Source of the DNA: an uncultured Lachnospiraceae bacterium
GTDB lineage: Bacteria; Bacillota; Clostridia; Lachnospirales; Lachnospiraceae
Assembly: GCA_910589195.1 (NCBI GenBank)
Contig: CAJUTC010000003.1
Span: 68,458 to 132,457, forward strand
DNA length: 64,000 bases
Direction: 5' to 3'
Of the stretch, positions 26,590 to 33,715 are shown piece after piece. The notes under the pieces are model-generated. The model did not search any database. It saw nothing but the letters and a program-made list of their open reading frames with translations, and had not been told where the DNA came from. A program made the translations under genes and the position numbers. How positions within the stretch are numbered: the stretch's first letter is position 1; every line of letters begins with the position of its first letter.

Positions 26590-27459
26590 TTATTCCCCAG
26601 TTTCGTTCTGGTTTTCCACTTGCTCTTTCCTATCATTTTCCACTTTTTTTGCCACTACAATCAGCCTTCCATCTTGGTGGGTATATTCGCAGGTGATTAA
26701 GCTGATTAAATGATCGCCCCATTGGATATCAATTCCCCTGTCATAGACCGAATGCTGTTTAATATAGGTTACATAATTTGTAAAACTTTCCTCTGTCCCT
26801 GCTGTAATCCAGTCATAAAGAGGATTCGCCGGATCCACTGCGCTCATGGAAAATACGGCTGCCACTTCATAATTCCCGTATTCTTTTAATGTATCAAACT
26901 GAATTATGGGGTGGGCCTCGCAAAATTCCCTTTCCAAGTAACCGTCTAACGCGGCAAACATGCTTCCGTTTTTCATATGGTGCCCATATATTAAAATGTT
27001 TCTGCAATCGTCTGTTAAGTCGCATTCCTCTGCCACATAAGGAGCGCCATAAATACTGCTTTTCTTATCAAAATCATGATTCAAGTAAAAATTCGGGCTA
27101 TCAATAGACTGGAGAACTGGGTAATCAATTTTTGTTCCTTCAATTTTAATCCATCCAACTAAGTCGGAATTCTGCTCCTTAATTTTGTCATAGGCTTTCA
27201 CTCTTGCCTGACGCTGGACATGGATCCGTTCTTCCTTTGGCATCACCAGCAATTCCTCCTGTTTTTCTTCCAAAGACCCTGTATTGGATTCCTCCATTTG
27301 ATCCAGCTCCAACTGTTCCATTACCAAATCGGATAAATCTTCTAAGCGGCTGTCATTTTTCTTTTGTTCTTGAATTTGATAAGCCAGCATTCCGCCGCTG
27401 ACAAGAAATGCCAGTACACAAATTCCCAGCAGAATGTCATATACACGTTTTTTCTTCAT
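26590..27459 (-). CDS. srtB: Class B sortase
   Basis: The 289-residue transpeptidase has an N-terminal signal anchor (about residues 7-27), a charged linker and a sortase domain (about 95-275). The catalytic histidine is in I-Y-G-H-H-M-K-N-G-S-M-F, the cysteine C257 in S-L-I-T-C-E-Y, and the arginine R265 in D-G-R-L-I-V-V. The class B sortases of Clostridia attach surface proteins or pilins; no substrate with a sorting signal lies in this window. The ATG at 27459 follows GGAGGAG. Confidence 0.92.
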   Translation of the reverse strand: MKKKRVYDILLGICVLAFLVSGGMLAYQIQEQKKNDSRLEDLSDLVMEQLELDQMEESNTGSLEEKQEELLVMPKEERIHVQRQARVKAYDKIKEQNSDLVGWIKIEGTKIDYPVLQSIDSPNFYLNHDFDKKSSIYGAPYVAEECDLTDDCRNILIYGHHMKNGSMFAALDGYLEREFCEAHPIIQFDTLKEYGNYEVAAVFSMSAVDPANPLYDWITAGTEESFTNYVTYIKQHSVYDRGIDIQWGDHLISLITCEYTHQDGRLIVVAKKVENDRKEQVENQNETGE

Positions 27460-27578
27460 CCCTTTCTCCTCCTTGTGATCCAGCATACATTCTGGCCGGA
27501 ATTTTCTTTAATCATCATACACCATTTGCCAGACTTTTTCCAGCGGGAAAAGCCCCCGAAAAAAATGTAAAAAAGCCC

Positions 27579-27610
27579 TTGACACCAAGAACTCTTTATG
27601 CTAATATAAT
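27579..27610 (+). promoter_or_regulatory. Promoter of tRNA-Gly
   Basis: TTGACA (27579-27584) is followed by overlapping -10 candidates TAATAT (27602-27607, 17-base spacing) and TATAAT (27605-27610). The tRNA begins 20 bases later. Confidence 0.75.
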
Positions 27611-27629
27611 GATTGTTCAAAATAAGTGT

Positions 27630-27702
27630 GCGCGAGTGGCTCAGTTGGTGGAGTACGACCTTGCCAAGGTCGGGGTCGCGGGTTCGAGTCCCGTCTCGCG
27701 CT
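27630..27702 (+). tRNA. tRNA-Gly (anticodon GCC)
   Basis: A 73-base cloverleaf. Acceptor GCGCGAG/CTCGCGC, anticodon stem CGACC/GGTCG with loop TTGCCAA, T arm GCGGG-TTCGAGT-CCCGT, discriminator T. CCA is not encoded. No terminator follows directly. The last 24 bases are repeated at 29260-29283, marking it as an integration site. Confidence 0.95.
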
Positions 27703-27732
27703 TGGATTATGAGAAAAGGAATCTTGATTTTA

Positions 27733-28106
27733 TCAGGGTTCTTTTATTTTTTGTCTTGTAAAATTGAATGTAGTCTTGTAAAGCTTATCAATCAGCTTAT
27801 CATTCTCTAATTTTTCCTTAGGCTTAAAAGCAGAATATGACTTACCGGATCCAGCCTCACCTATATGATAATAGGACTTTACATCTCGAAAAAAGGGGGT
27901 TCTTTTTCAAGTTTAGAAAAATAAGCACCTTTTATTACATTCTCATGGATACGGCAAGTAATATTCCTATCCATAATCTGTTTTGGCATATAACCCTGGT
28001 CAATTAGTTCACTGATAATTTCTAAATCAGAAGGCTCACCGAGATAACCGTGGTCATATGGACTATTGAATACAGCAAACCAAGATTTGCTAATGGAATC
28101 AGGCAT
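27733..28106 (-). pseudogene. Broken Rep-like replication protein remnant
   Basis: An intact start with AAGGTGA encodes S-W-F-A-V-F-N-S-P-Y-D-H-G-Y-L-G, like the opening of small Rep proteins of rolling-circle plasmids. The frame ends at a stop after E-P-P-F-F-E-M. In the next frame the sequence continues as R-D-V-K-S-Y-Y-H-I-G-E-A-G-S-G-K-S, with a Walker A motif, to a stop at 27735. The segment between the N-terminus and the P-loop is much too short for a complete nuclease domain. A frameshift and an internal deletion are thus both indicated. The family naming is from memory of similar proteins. Confidence 0.6.
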
Positions 28107-28283
28107 AAACTATCACCTTATTGGTTGAATAATATGTAAAATAATGTAAAACCCAAGCTTTGTAACTAAGTTTGCAACGAGGTGCGGTTACATTGAAACC
28201 CTTGAGATTTTGGGGTTTGTTAGGGTTTTAAAACGTGTAACGAAGGGGCCGTCTATTTCCCGACAGCCCCTTTACTTATTGTT

Positions 28284-28455
28284 TTGACAAAGCACATTTT
28301 TGGGGACCTATAAAGCAATCCAGGATGTGGTAAACTATTTTTGAGAATCCAAGAACGTGAAGAAGTGCATCTCTCCCAGGGGCGGCAACCCCTGAGAGCA
28401 GATATGGTGACGCAACCACCACACTACGGGCAAACCGCGATACACGCTTGTATTA
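28284..28455 (+). other. Structured noncoding stretch inside the remnant
   Basis: A TTGACA (28284-28289) with TATAAA 19 bases later could start a transcript. Downstream are three consecutive small stem-loops: TCTCCCAGGGG/CCCCTGAGA, TGGT/ACCA around GACGCA, and CGG/CCG around GCAAA. No ORF covers it. It could be an element-borne RNA, a replication origin or a leader. A hairpin with arms AAGGGGC and GCCCCTT lies just upstream at 28243-28272. Confidence 0.4.
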
Positions 28456-28466
28456 TACCTTAATCT

Positions 28467-29102
28467 GTGAAGTTTTACAATGTTTTTTGCGTGCAGTTTT
28501 ATGCGGTAAGCCTAACCCTTAAGATGATTTATCGAGGTATGAGTGTAGGACGCCACGCTTATACCTCGTTCTTGTTTTCTCACATGGTTGCTCAGGCGGC
28601 GGTATGCACGAAAGATGTGGCGGCGGTCAGGCAGACGGCAGAGATGTATAAGGATTGGGCGCAGAGCAACAAGGATATGGATAGTTATGTTTTTTTCGAC
28701 ATAGATGGTGACAGTTTTCCAGAATGTATCGCAACCAATGGCAGTTGGTATCATGTGCTGACATGTTGCATAGGAAAGACCACAGGAAAATATTTCTCAG
28801 TTATAAATGATGGGGTTCCTTTCTATAATCCAGGGAAAAATGTATTTTGTATCTATGATGAGGACACTACGATTAACTTTACCGAGCACGCTTTTTATGC
28901 GATAAATGATAAGGGACTTGTAGAGATAGGGCACAGCAGACGTTGGGGTTCGACCTATAGCACAGCAACTCAGAACGATACCACAAAAGCCATCTACGAT
29001 GACTACAACAGCAGCTTTGGTCAACTGGTAGAAATTTCCCTTGAATACGAGGATACTTACCGGAGTATCCACGAGGCTTGCAACGCATATCTGGCGCAGT
29101 AA
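28467..29102 (+). CDS. Hypothetical protein, probably truncated at the 5' end
   Basis: An open frame of 211 codons. The last 165 residues look like a real protein: Y-V-F-F-D-I-D-G-D-S-F-P-E-C-I resembles the Asp-rich loops of extracellular Clostridial hypothetical proteins, followed by a beta-rich part. The first 45 residues look unnatural and no good ribosome binding site precedes the ATG at 28467. A later ATG at about 28583 is possible. It probably lost its signal peptide when the element was formed. Confidence 0.4.
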   Translation: MKFYNVFCVQFYAVSLTLKMIYRGMSVGRHAYTSFLFSHMVAQAAVCTKDVAAVRQTAEMYKDWAQSNKDMDSYVFFDIDGDSFPECIATNGSWYHVLTCCIGKTTGKYFSVINDGVPFYNPGKNVFCIYDEDTTINFTEHAFYAINDKGLVEIGHSRRWGSTYSTATQNDTTKAIYDDYNSSFGQLVEISLEYEDTYRSIHEACNAYLAQ

Positions 29103-29215
29103 ATACAGATAGAGGGTAGGTCACCCCCCGAAAACAGTGATTTTAGGAGTGCATGTAACACCTATGCCTGACTCCCATGGGGTATACATTTGGTAAAAAT
29201 AACAATAAAACGCAG

Positions 29216-29252
29216 AAATAGCCGCCCCCGACCAAAGGGCACGGCTATTTTT
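29216..29252 (+). terminator. Terminator after the hypothetical ORF
   Basis: AAATAGCCG and CGGCTATTT pair around a 17-base loop containing a further C-run/G-run match, followed by T-rich sequence. Confidence 0.7.
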
Positions 29253-29259
29253 GCATTTA

Positions 29260-29283
29260 GGGTTCGAGTCCCGTTTCCCGCTT
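29260..29283. repeat. Right attachment site: copy of the tRNA-Gly 3' end
   Basis: GGGTTCGAGTCCCGT is identical to the tRNA T arm (27680-27694), and the next nine bases differ at only two positions. It lacks the 5' half of a tRNA, so it is not a gene. Its partner is the tRNA itself. Confidence 0.85.
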
Positions 29284-29291
29284 ATTTTTTT

Positions 29292-29321
29292 GCGGAAACC
29301 AGCGTCAGCTCTGGTTTCCGC
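29292..29321 (+). terminator. Terminator just outside the right attachment site
   Basis: GCGGAAACCAG (29292-29302) and CTGGTTTCCGC (29311-29321) are perfect arms with an eight-base loop, followed by TTTACTTTT. The position, eight bases after the tRNA-like repeat, suggests it ended the tRNA-Gly transcript before insertion. Confidence 0.8.
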
Positions 29322-29388
29322 TTTACTTTTCTTATGAAATTTCCAGAAAGCAGCATCTCTTCTTCTAAAAGCACCGATCCGCATCAAA

Positions 29389-29880
29389 CTATTTTGATTG
29401 GCTGCAGGCTAACAGTGCTTCCTGTTCTTGTTTCTTCCCATATCCCATTACCTCAATCTGAGGAAACAGGTATAAATTTGATACTACTACCGCCACGGTG
29501 GTATCATATCCGGCTTCTCGGATCTTTTCAATATCAAATTTCAGTACTGGCTGTCCCTTTTTCACATGATCTCCGGCTTCTACAAGAGCCGAAAGGTACA
29601 TTCCTTTTAATTCTACTGTATTAATCCCAATATGGATCAATACCTCTACGCCGCCGTCGTCACTGGTAAGGCCAATGGCATGTTTCGTATCAAAGAGAGC
29701 CGATACCTCCCCATCAAAAGGCGCTACCGCTACTCCTTTCTCTGGAAGGATCCCCACACCTGGCCCTAGCATTCCGTAAGCCAAAGAGGTATCCGGCACT
29801 TGAGCCAGAGGAATCACTTCCCCGGCCACCGGGCATGCCACCAGGTAAGTTCCATTTCCGTTCTTCTTATCCTGCTCCAT
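29389..29880 (-). CDS. PTS EIIA-Glc type protein
   Basis: The 163-residue protein is a stand-alone glucose-family EIIA domain. H83 in V-L-I-H-I-G-I-N-T-V is the phosphorylated histidine and H67 in T-K-H-A-I-G its partner; A-P-F-D-G-E-V at 53-59 is also typical. It would accept phosphate from HPr and pass it to an EIIB/C domain or act as a regulator. No EIIB or EIIC gene lies here. It follows the slipin gene after 62 bases on the same strand, so it could be read from the rtcB transcript. Confidence 0.9.
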   Translation of the reverse strand: MEQDKKNGNGTYLVACPVAGEVIPLAQVPDTSLAYGMLGPGVGILPEKGVAVAPFDGEVSALFDTKHAIGLTSDDGGVEVLIHIGINTVELKGMYLSALVEAGDHVKKGQPVLKFDIEKIREAGYDTTVAVVVSNLYLFPQIEVMGYGKKQEQEALLACSQSK

Positions 29881-29942
29881 AACGCAATCCTCCTGATTTC
29901 ATCCAGTATCTTCTTTCATCATAGACGAAATCTCACAAAGAT

Positions 29943-31055
29943 TCAAGCAAAATCGGTTTTGGCTCCTGTCAGCTTGGTAAGCTGTTCAATAATGCTGCCG
30001 CCGCCATTTAACGAGATATGTCCTACTTTGTCACAAATCCGTTCCACATACTCAAGCTCCTTTAACTGAAACAGCGTCTGGTTCTCCTCCATCAGCTTTG
30101 CGGTATTTAAAAGACTTCTGGTGGAAGCCACCTCTTCCCGGCGCATAATCACATTAGCCTGGGCTTTTTTCTCCGCAACCAGCACGGTATTCATAATATC
30201 CCTGATTTCCCCTGGCAGGATCATATCTTTAATTCCTCCATTGACCACTTCTATGCACAAATCATTCTGACGCTCTCTCATCGTTTCCAGGATAAACTTG
30301 CTAATTGTTTCCTTTTGGGCTAGCAGCTCATCTAAACGGTAACGTCCTATGTATTCCCGTATAATCAACTGGGCACAGGTATAAAGCTGTGAAGACACGC
30401 TATCTATCCGTTTTACCAATTCTTCCGGTTCTGTTATCCTATAATTACAGATTACATTTAAGCGGATCCCCACTTTATCGGCTGTCAGCACCTCCTGTCC
30501 TGAAATTTCCATCTGCTGAATCTTCATATTTAAAACCCTACAGCTTACTTCCGAACCATAGTTCCAGAAGTAGTAGGTTCCAGGATCCAGCCGTTTCTCC
30601 ATCCGGTTGTCAAAATACAGCAGGCCGATTTCCCCTTCTTTCACTGTAATCTTTTTATAATACTTTGCCGGCATTAAATCCATATACATCCTGGGCAGCG
30701 CTTCTTCCATATAAGGGTTGGTAATATCAATTACCTGGAATTCATTGGTTTCAAATACATTCCAGAAATACGCTTCGGCTGCTGTCAGCACTTCCCGATA
30801 AGCATCATTCACAAAACGGATGGCGATGGATGTATCAGGAATTTGTACCTTTACCACACGGTCCGCAAAATCAGGGCATTTCATTAAAATATCCATCGGA
30901 ATTCCCGCGGCTTTTACCTGCCCTGTTATGGGAACCGTTATCACCTCATACCCCAGCTTTTTAAAATATGTATATGTTCCAGCCAGTAAAATCTTTTGAA
31001 AGCATCCGTTTTTCATCAAATATCCGCATTCCTGCTCCTTTATTCTGATTCTCAT
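29943..31055 (-). CDS. Slipin/SPFH (band 7) family protein
   Basis: The 370-residue protein has an SPFH-like domain at about 150-300: V-K-E-G-E-I-G-L-L-Y-F-D-N, L-D-P-G-T-Y-Y-F-W-N, and L-T-A-D-K-V-G-I-R-L-N-V-I-C-N-Y-R-I. An Ala/Glu-rich helical region follows (about 300-345). Its N-terminal 130 residues look like a second, diverged copy of the strand-rich half, and no membrane helix is visible at the start. Band-7/slipin proteins are recurrent neighbours of RtcB in bacterial RNA-repair operons. Here rtcB lies upstream on the same strand. GGAGG precedes the ATG. Confidence 0.8.
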   Translation of the reverse strand: MRIRIKEQECGYLMKNGCFQKILLAGTYTYFKKLGYEVITVPITGQVKAAGIPMDILMKCPDFADRVVKVQIPDTSIAIRFVNDAYREVLTAAEAYFWNVFETNEFQVIDITNPYMEEALPRMYMDLMPAKYYKKITVKEGEIGLLYFDNRMEKRLDPGTYYFWNYGSEVSCRVLNMKIQQMEISGQEVLTADKVGIRLNVICNYRITEPEELVKRIDSVSSQLYTCAQLIIREYIGRYRLDELLAQKETISKFILETMRERQNDLCIEVVNGGIKDMILPGEIRDIMNTVLVAEKKAQANVIMRREEVASTRSLLNTAKLMEENQTLFQLKELEYVERICDKVGHISLNGGGSIIEQLTKLTGAKTDFA

Positions 31056-31132
31056 GGCTTATTTTCCTCCTTCTTCTTGCTCCAGCATTAGGGGTTCTTG
31101 AAACCTTTTTAAATACGCCATAGCCGTTCCTT

Positions 31133-31261
31133 TTATGAACGGCTGCTTACCTGTTTCAGCCCCTCCTGTGCAAAGTGTGCCCGGAACTTAATAGCTTCCC
31201 CGGCTTCAATCCGGCTGTCAGGGGCCAGGCTTTCAGCTTTTTCGTTTTCCAATTTCGGCAT
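31133..31261 (-). CDS. Possible small protein between the tRNA-like RNA and the slipin gene
   Basis: A 42-codon frame starting at 31261 encodes a charged peptide with the sequence pattern M-P-K-L-E-N-E-K-A-E and, near the end, E-A-I-K-F-R-A-H-F-A-Q-E-G-L-K. AGGTGAG and GGGAGG lie just upstream, although the second is very close to the ATG. It is on the slipin/rtcB strand. The stop codon falls in the loop of a hairpin (31122-31144). I do not recognise the family; it could also be a decayed fragment. Confidence 0.4.
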   Translation of the reverse strand: MPKLENEKAESLAPDSRIEAGEAIKFRAHFAQEGLKQVSSRS

Positions 31262-31299
31262 GCCTCCCTCTCACCTTGGCATGACCAGCCTTGAATCGG

Positions 31300-31545
31300 A
31301 AAAAAGCGGTATCCAGCCTGGCGCAAACTGCAGACGGAGCGCCAAAAATACGGCGCCGGGTACTTCCTTTTTGGTTTCTCCTGCATATTGCAGAAAATAC
31401 ATTGACGATTGCTATACCACTTAGCTACACATGTTTCTTAAACATGGGCAGGATTCGAACCTGCGTATATCGTAAAGGCTATGCCTGGTATACCAAACAG
31501 CATCGCTGCCGGCACCCCAAGGGCTGCTTCTAAAAGCTAACCCTT
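31300..31545 (-). ncRNA. Y RNA-like transcript with a circularly permuted tRNA fold
   Basis: Read on the minus strand, the order of parts is: stem strand ACGAT (31473-31469), variable ATAC, T arm GCAGG-TTCGAAT-CCTGC (31464-31448), acceptor strand CATGTTT, loop AAG, acceptor strand AAACATG (31436-31430), linker, D arm GCTA-AGTGGTA-TAGC (31425-31411), a single A, and ATCGT (31409-31405), which pairs with ACGAT. This is a tRNA cut open at the anticodon and closed at the acceptor. Outside it, GGTATaCCAG (31494-31485) pairs with CTGGATACC (31316-31308), followed by a hairpin and six U. Bacterial Y RNAs have this topology. Confidence 0.75.
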
Positions 31546-31595
31546 AAGCCTGGAAGCATATCCTTACTTTTGGCCATTTGGCCAAATTTATTTTG

Positions 31596-32831
31596 TCAGC
31601 CTTTTACAACGCCCACTGTTTTCAGCCGTTTAACCGGAACCACCAGCTCCTGCTGGTTATCCATAACCACTTCAATATCTTTATAGGCAAACCGGCTTTC
31701 TTCTGCCACATCCGCCTTCCCTTTTTTTCCTAAAACAACTCCCTGCTCTGCCAGATCCTGCATGACCTGTTGACAGGTAAATGCCGCCATTGCCCCTTTT
31801 CTGGAATACCGCCTTCCCGCTCCATGAGAGGAGGAGCAAAAGCTTTCCTGATTTCCTTTTCCCATCACCACATAACTGTAGGAACCCATTGCTCCGGGAA
31901 TTACTGCCAGTTCCCCTTCCCCTGCCCGGACAGCCCCTTTTCTGTGAACCCACACCTCTTCCCCGTAATGGGTTTCCAGCGCGGCATAATTATGATGGCA
32001 GTTAATATCGTGAGAAAATTCCAAATCAATGGTCATATATTTTCCAATCCATTTTTCCAGTATGGCTTTCACCGCCAGCATCATCTTCTCCCTGTTTTCC
32101 CTGGCAAAGTCCATTGAAAGGTTCATCCAGTTTCTATATCGCCTTCCTTCATCGGAATCTGCCGGAAGGAAGGATAAGCGGTATACTGTCGGAACCTGGC
32201 TATACCACTTCTGGTTTAGCTCCCTGGCTTGATTGTGAAAATAGTCGCATACGGCCTTTCCAAAATGACGGCTTCCGGAATGAATCATCACGGAAAGCAT
32301 GCCATTTTCATCTTCCTGGAGTTCAATAAAATGGTTTCCGCCGCCTAATGTTCCTATCTGGTAATATCCGGCCTCCAACTGGCCCAACAGCTCCCCATCC
32401 TTTTCATATTGTTCCATTTCCTCGTAAGCCAGATCTAACGTATAGCAAGGCATCACAGTTTTATGGTGGGCAAAGCCCACCGGAATATTTCGCATAATAT
32501 CACCGATTATGGCTTGGATTAATGTTCCGTTTCCAGTTGCCACTTTCTTCATGTCCTCTAACCGGATATTCGTTTCTGTGTATGCCATGCCGCAGCCTAT
32601 GTCCACCCCTACTGCGTTAGGAATCAGTACATCCTTTGCAGCAATTACCCCTCCAATTGGCATCCCTTTTCCGGCATGGGTATCTGGCATCAGGCAAACC
32701 CATTTATGAAGAAAGGGCAGTTCTGATAAATGGTATGCCTGCTCCAGGCAGCTGCCCTCCAAATCTTCTTTCGTTTCCAGCCAAACTTTTACCGGAAATT
32801 TCATTCGCTCTTTTTCATATAATACAAACAT
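31596..32831 (-). CDS. rtcB: RNA ligase RtcB
   Basis: The 411-residue ligase joins RNA ends with 2',3'-cyclic phosphate or 3'-phosphate to 5'-OH, using GTP and manganese. The metal ligands are visible: D77 and C80 in G-V-D-I-G-C-G, H167 in G-G-G-N-H-F, H184 in M-I-H-S-G-S-R-H. The guanylylated histidine is H336 in S-S-S-H-G-A-G-R (the E. coli equivalent is H337). Length is typical. It heads a same-strand set with a tRNA-like RNA and a slipin. AGGATGTGAGG precedes the start. No archease or RtcA gene is present in the window. Confidence 0.95.
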   Translation of the reverse strand: MFVLYEKERMKFPVKVWLETKEDLEGSCLEQAYHLSELPFLHKWVCLMPDTHAGKGMPIGGVIAAKDVLIPNAVGVDIGCGMAYTETNIRLEDMKKVATGNGTLIQAIIGDIMRNIPVGFAHHKTVMPCYTLDLAYEEMEQYEKDGELLGQLEAGYYQIGTLGGGNHFIELQEDENGMLSVMIHSGSRHFGKAVCDYFHNQARELNQKWYSQVPTVYRLSFLPADSDEGRRYRNWMNLSMDFARENREKMMLAVKAILEKWIGKYMTIDLEFSHDINCHHNYAALETHYGEEVWVHRKGAVRAGEGELAVIPGAMGSYSYVVMGKGNQESFCSSSHGAGRRYSRKGAMAAFTCQQVMQDLAEQGVVLGKKGKADVAEESRFAYKDIEVVMDNQQELVVPVKRLKTVGVVKG

Positions 32832-32913
32832 GCCCTCACATCCTTTCTTCCCATATCTTACCTGAAATGGAAAACTTAATCATTTAAAAAAAGTTGCGAA
32901 CTTATTATGGATC

Positions 32914-32954
32914 AAAAAAGGCTGTAAGCAAATTTCTTTGCCAAACAGCCTTTC
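32914..32954 (-). terminator. Terminator of the liv operon
   Basis: On the minus strand AAAGGCTGT and ACAGCCTTTTTT pair; inside the loop TTGGCAAA and TTTGC extend the fold. It lies 47 bases after livF and ends in a U-run. Confidence 0.85.
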
Positions 32955-33001
32955 CTGACAGGTATATCCCATTTTGGGGATTATTTGATTCAATTTTTCT
33001 T

Positions 33002-33715
33002 TTACAGACCCAGATACCGTTTCCTGGTTTCCGGAGTCAGCTCACTGGTGGCCTCATGGTGCACCGTCCTGCCCCTCTCCAAAATATAACAGTCACTGCT
33101 GACCTTCATAGCAAACTTTACATTTTGTTCCGCTATCAGGATGGTTACCCCTTCCTCCAGCAGGTTTTGAACCATAACAGCCAATTGATCCACAATAATA
33201 GGCGCCAGGCCTTCCGTAATTTCATCCAAAAGCATCATTTTCGGGTTCTGCATCAGACCTCTGGCCACCGCAAGCATCTGCTTTTCTCCTCCGGAAAGCT
33301 TATCCCCTTTGGAATCCTTCCGTTCTTTCAGACGAGGAAAAAATTCGTATACCGATTCCAGGTTCCATTTATTGCTTCCATCTACCCCGGGCCTTGCCGC
33401 CACCCGAAGATTTTCTTCGGTGGTCAAAGTGGGGAAAATATGACGCCCCTGAGGCACGTAAGCGATCCCTAGCCGAGCGATGGCATGGCTTGGCATCCCC
33501 ACCAGCTCTTTGCCTTCAAACCGGATGCTTCCTTCTGTTTTGCAGTGCTCTTTAGGATTTAGCATCCCCATAATCGTCTTCATGGTGGTGGACTTTCCCA
33601 CTCCATTCCGGCCCAAAAGGCATACCGAGGTTCCCTGCTCCACCGAAAGGTCAACGCCGTTTAAAATATGGCTTTTATCATAATAGCCCTGGACTCCTTT
33701 TAATTCAAGAATCAT
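33002..33715 (-). CDS. livF: Branched-chain amino acid type ABC transporter ATPase LivF
   Basis: The 237-residue ATPase has Walker A G-R-N-G-V-G-K-S-T (about residues 36-44), signature L-S-G-G-E-K-Q near 142, and Walker B M-M-L-L-D-E near 163. Its short length and the A-R-L-G-I-A-Y-V-P-Q-G-R segment are those of LivF. It overlaps livG by four bases and is the last gene of the operon. Confidence 0.95.
   Translation of the reverse strand: MILELKGVQGYYDKSHILNGVDLSVEQGTSVCLLGRNGVGKSTTMKTIMGMLNPKEHCKTEGSIRFEGKELVGMPSHAIARLGIAYVPQGRHIFPTLTTEENLRVAARPGVDGSNKWNLESVYEFFPRLKERKDSKGDKLSGGEKQMLAVARGLMQNPKMMLLDEITEGLAPIIVDQLAVMVQNLLEEGVTILIAEQNVKFAMKVSSDCYILERGRTVHHEATSELTPETRKRYLGL

Larger units (their letters stand above)
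27680..29283. mobile_element. Decayed integrated element at the tRNA-Gly 3' end
   Basis: The 3' end of tRNA-Gly (27680-27703) recurs at 29260-29283 with 22 of 24 bases identical, as expected for left and right attachment sites. In between are a broken Rep-like gene, a structured noncoding stretch and a truncated-looking ORF. No integrase or excisionase gene is left. The rho-independent terminator that would suit the tRNA sits just outside the right end (29292-29321). The content suggests a plasmid-like element that integrated and then decayed. Confidence 0.7.

Noticed and set aside
28415..28440. GACGCAACC and GGGCAAACC, like pieces of a cyclic-di-GMP riboswitch
   Set aside because: The two motifs are in the opposite order to the known aptamer and the surrounding stems do not fit.
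29260..29283. T-arm-like sequence that might be a second tRNA
   Set aside because: No 5' half, D arm or anticodon arm precedes it. It is explained as the attachment-site copy of tRNA-Gly.
32894..33472. Open frame of 192 codons antisense to livF and its terminator
   Set aside because: It covers the liv terminator and the LivF signature region in reverse; no domain is seen and no start site is present.
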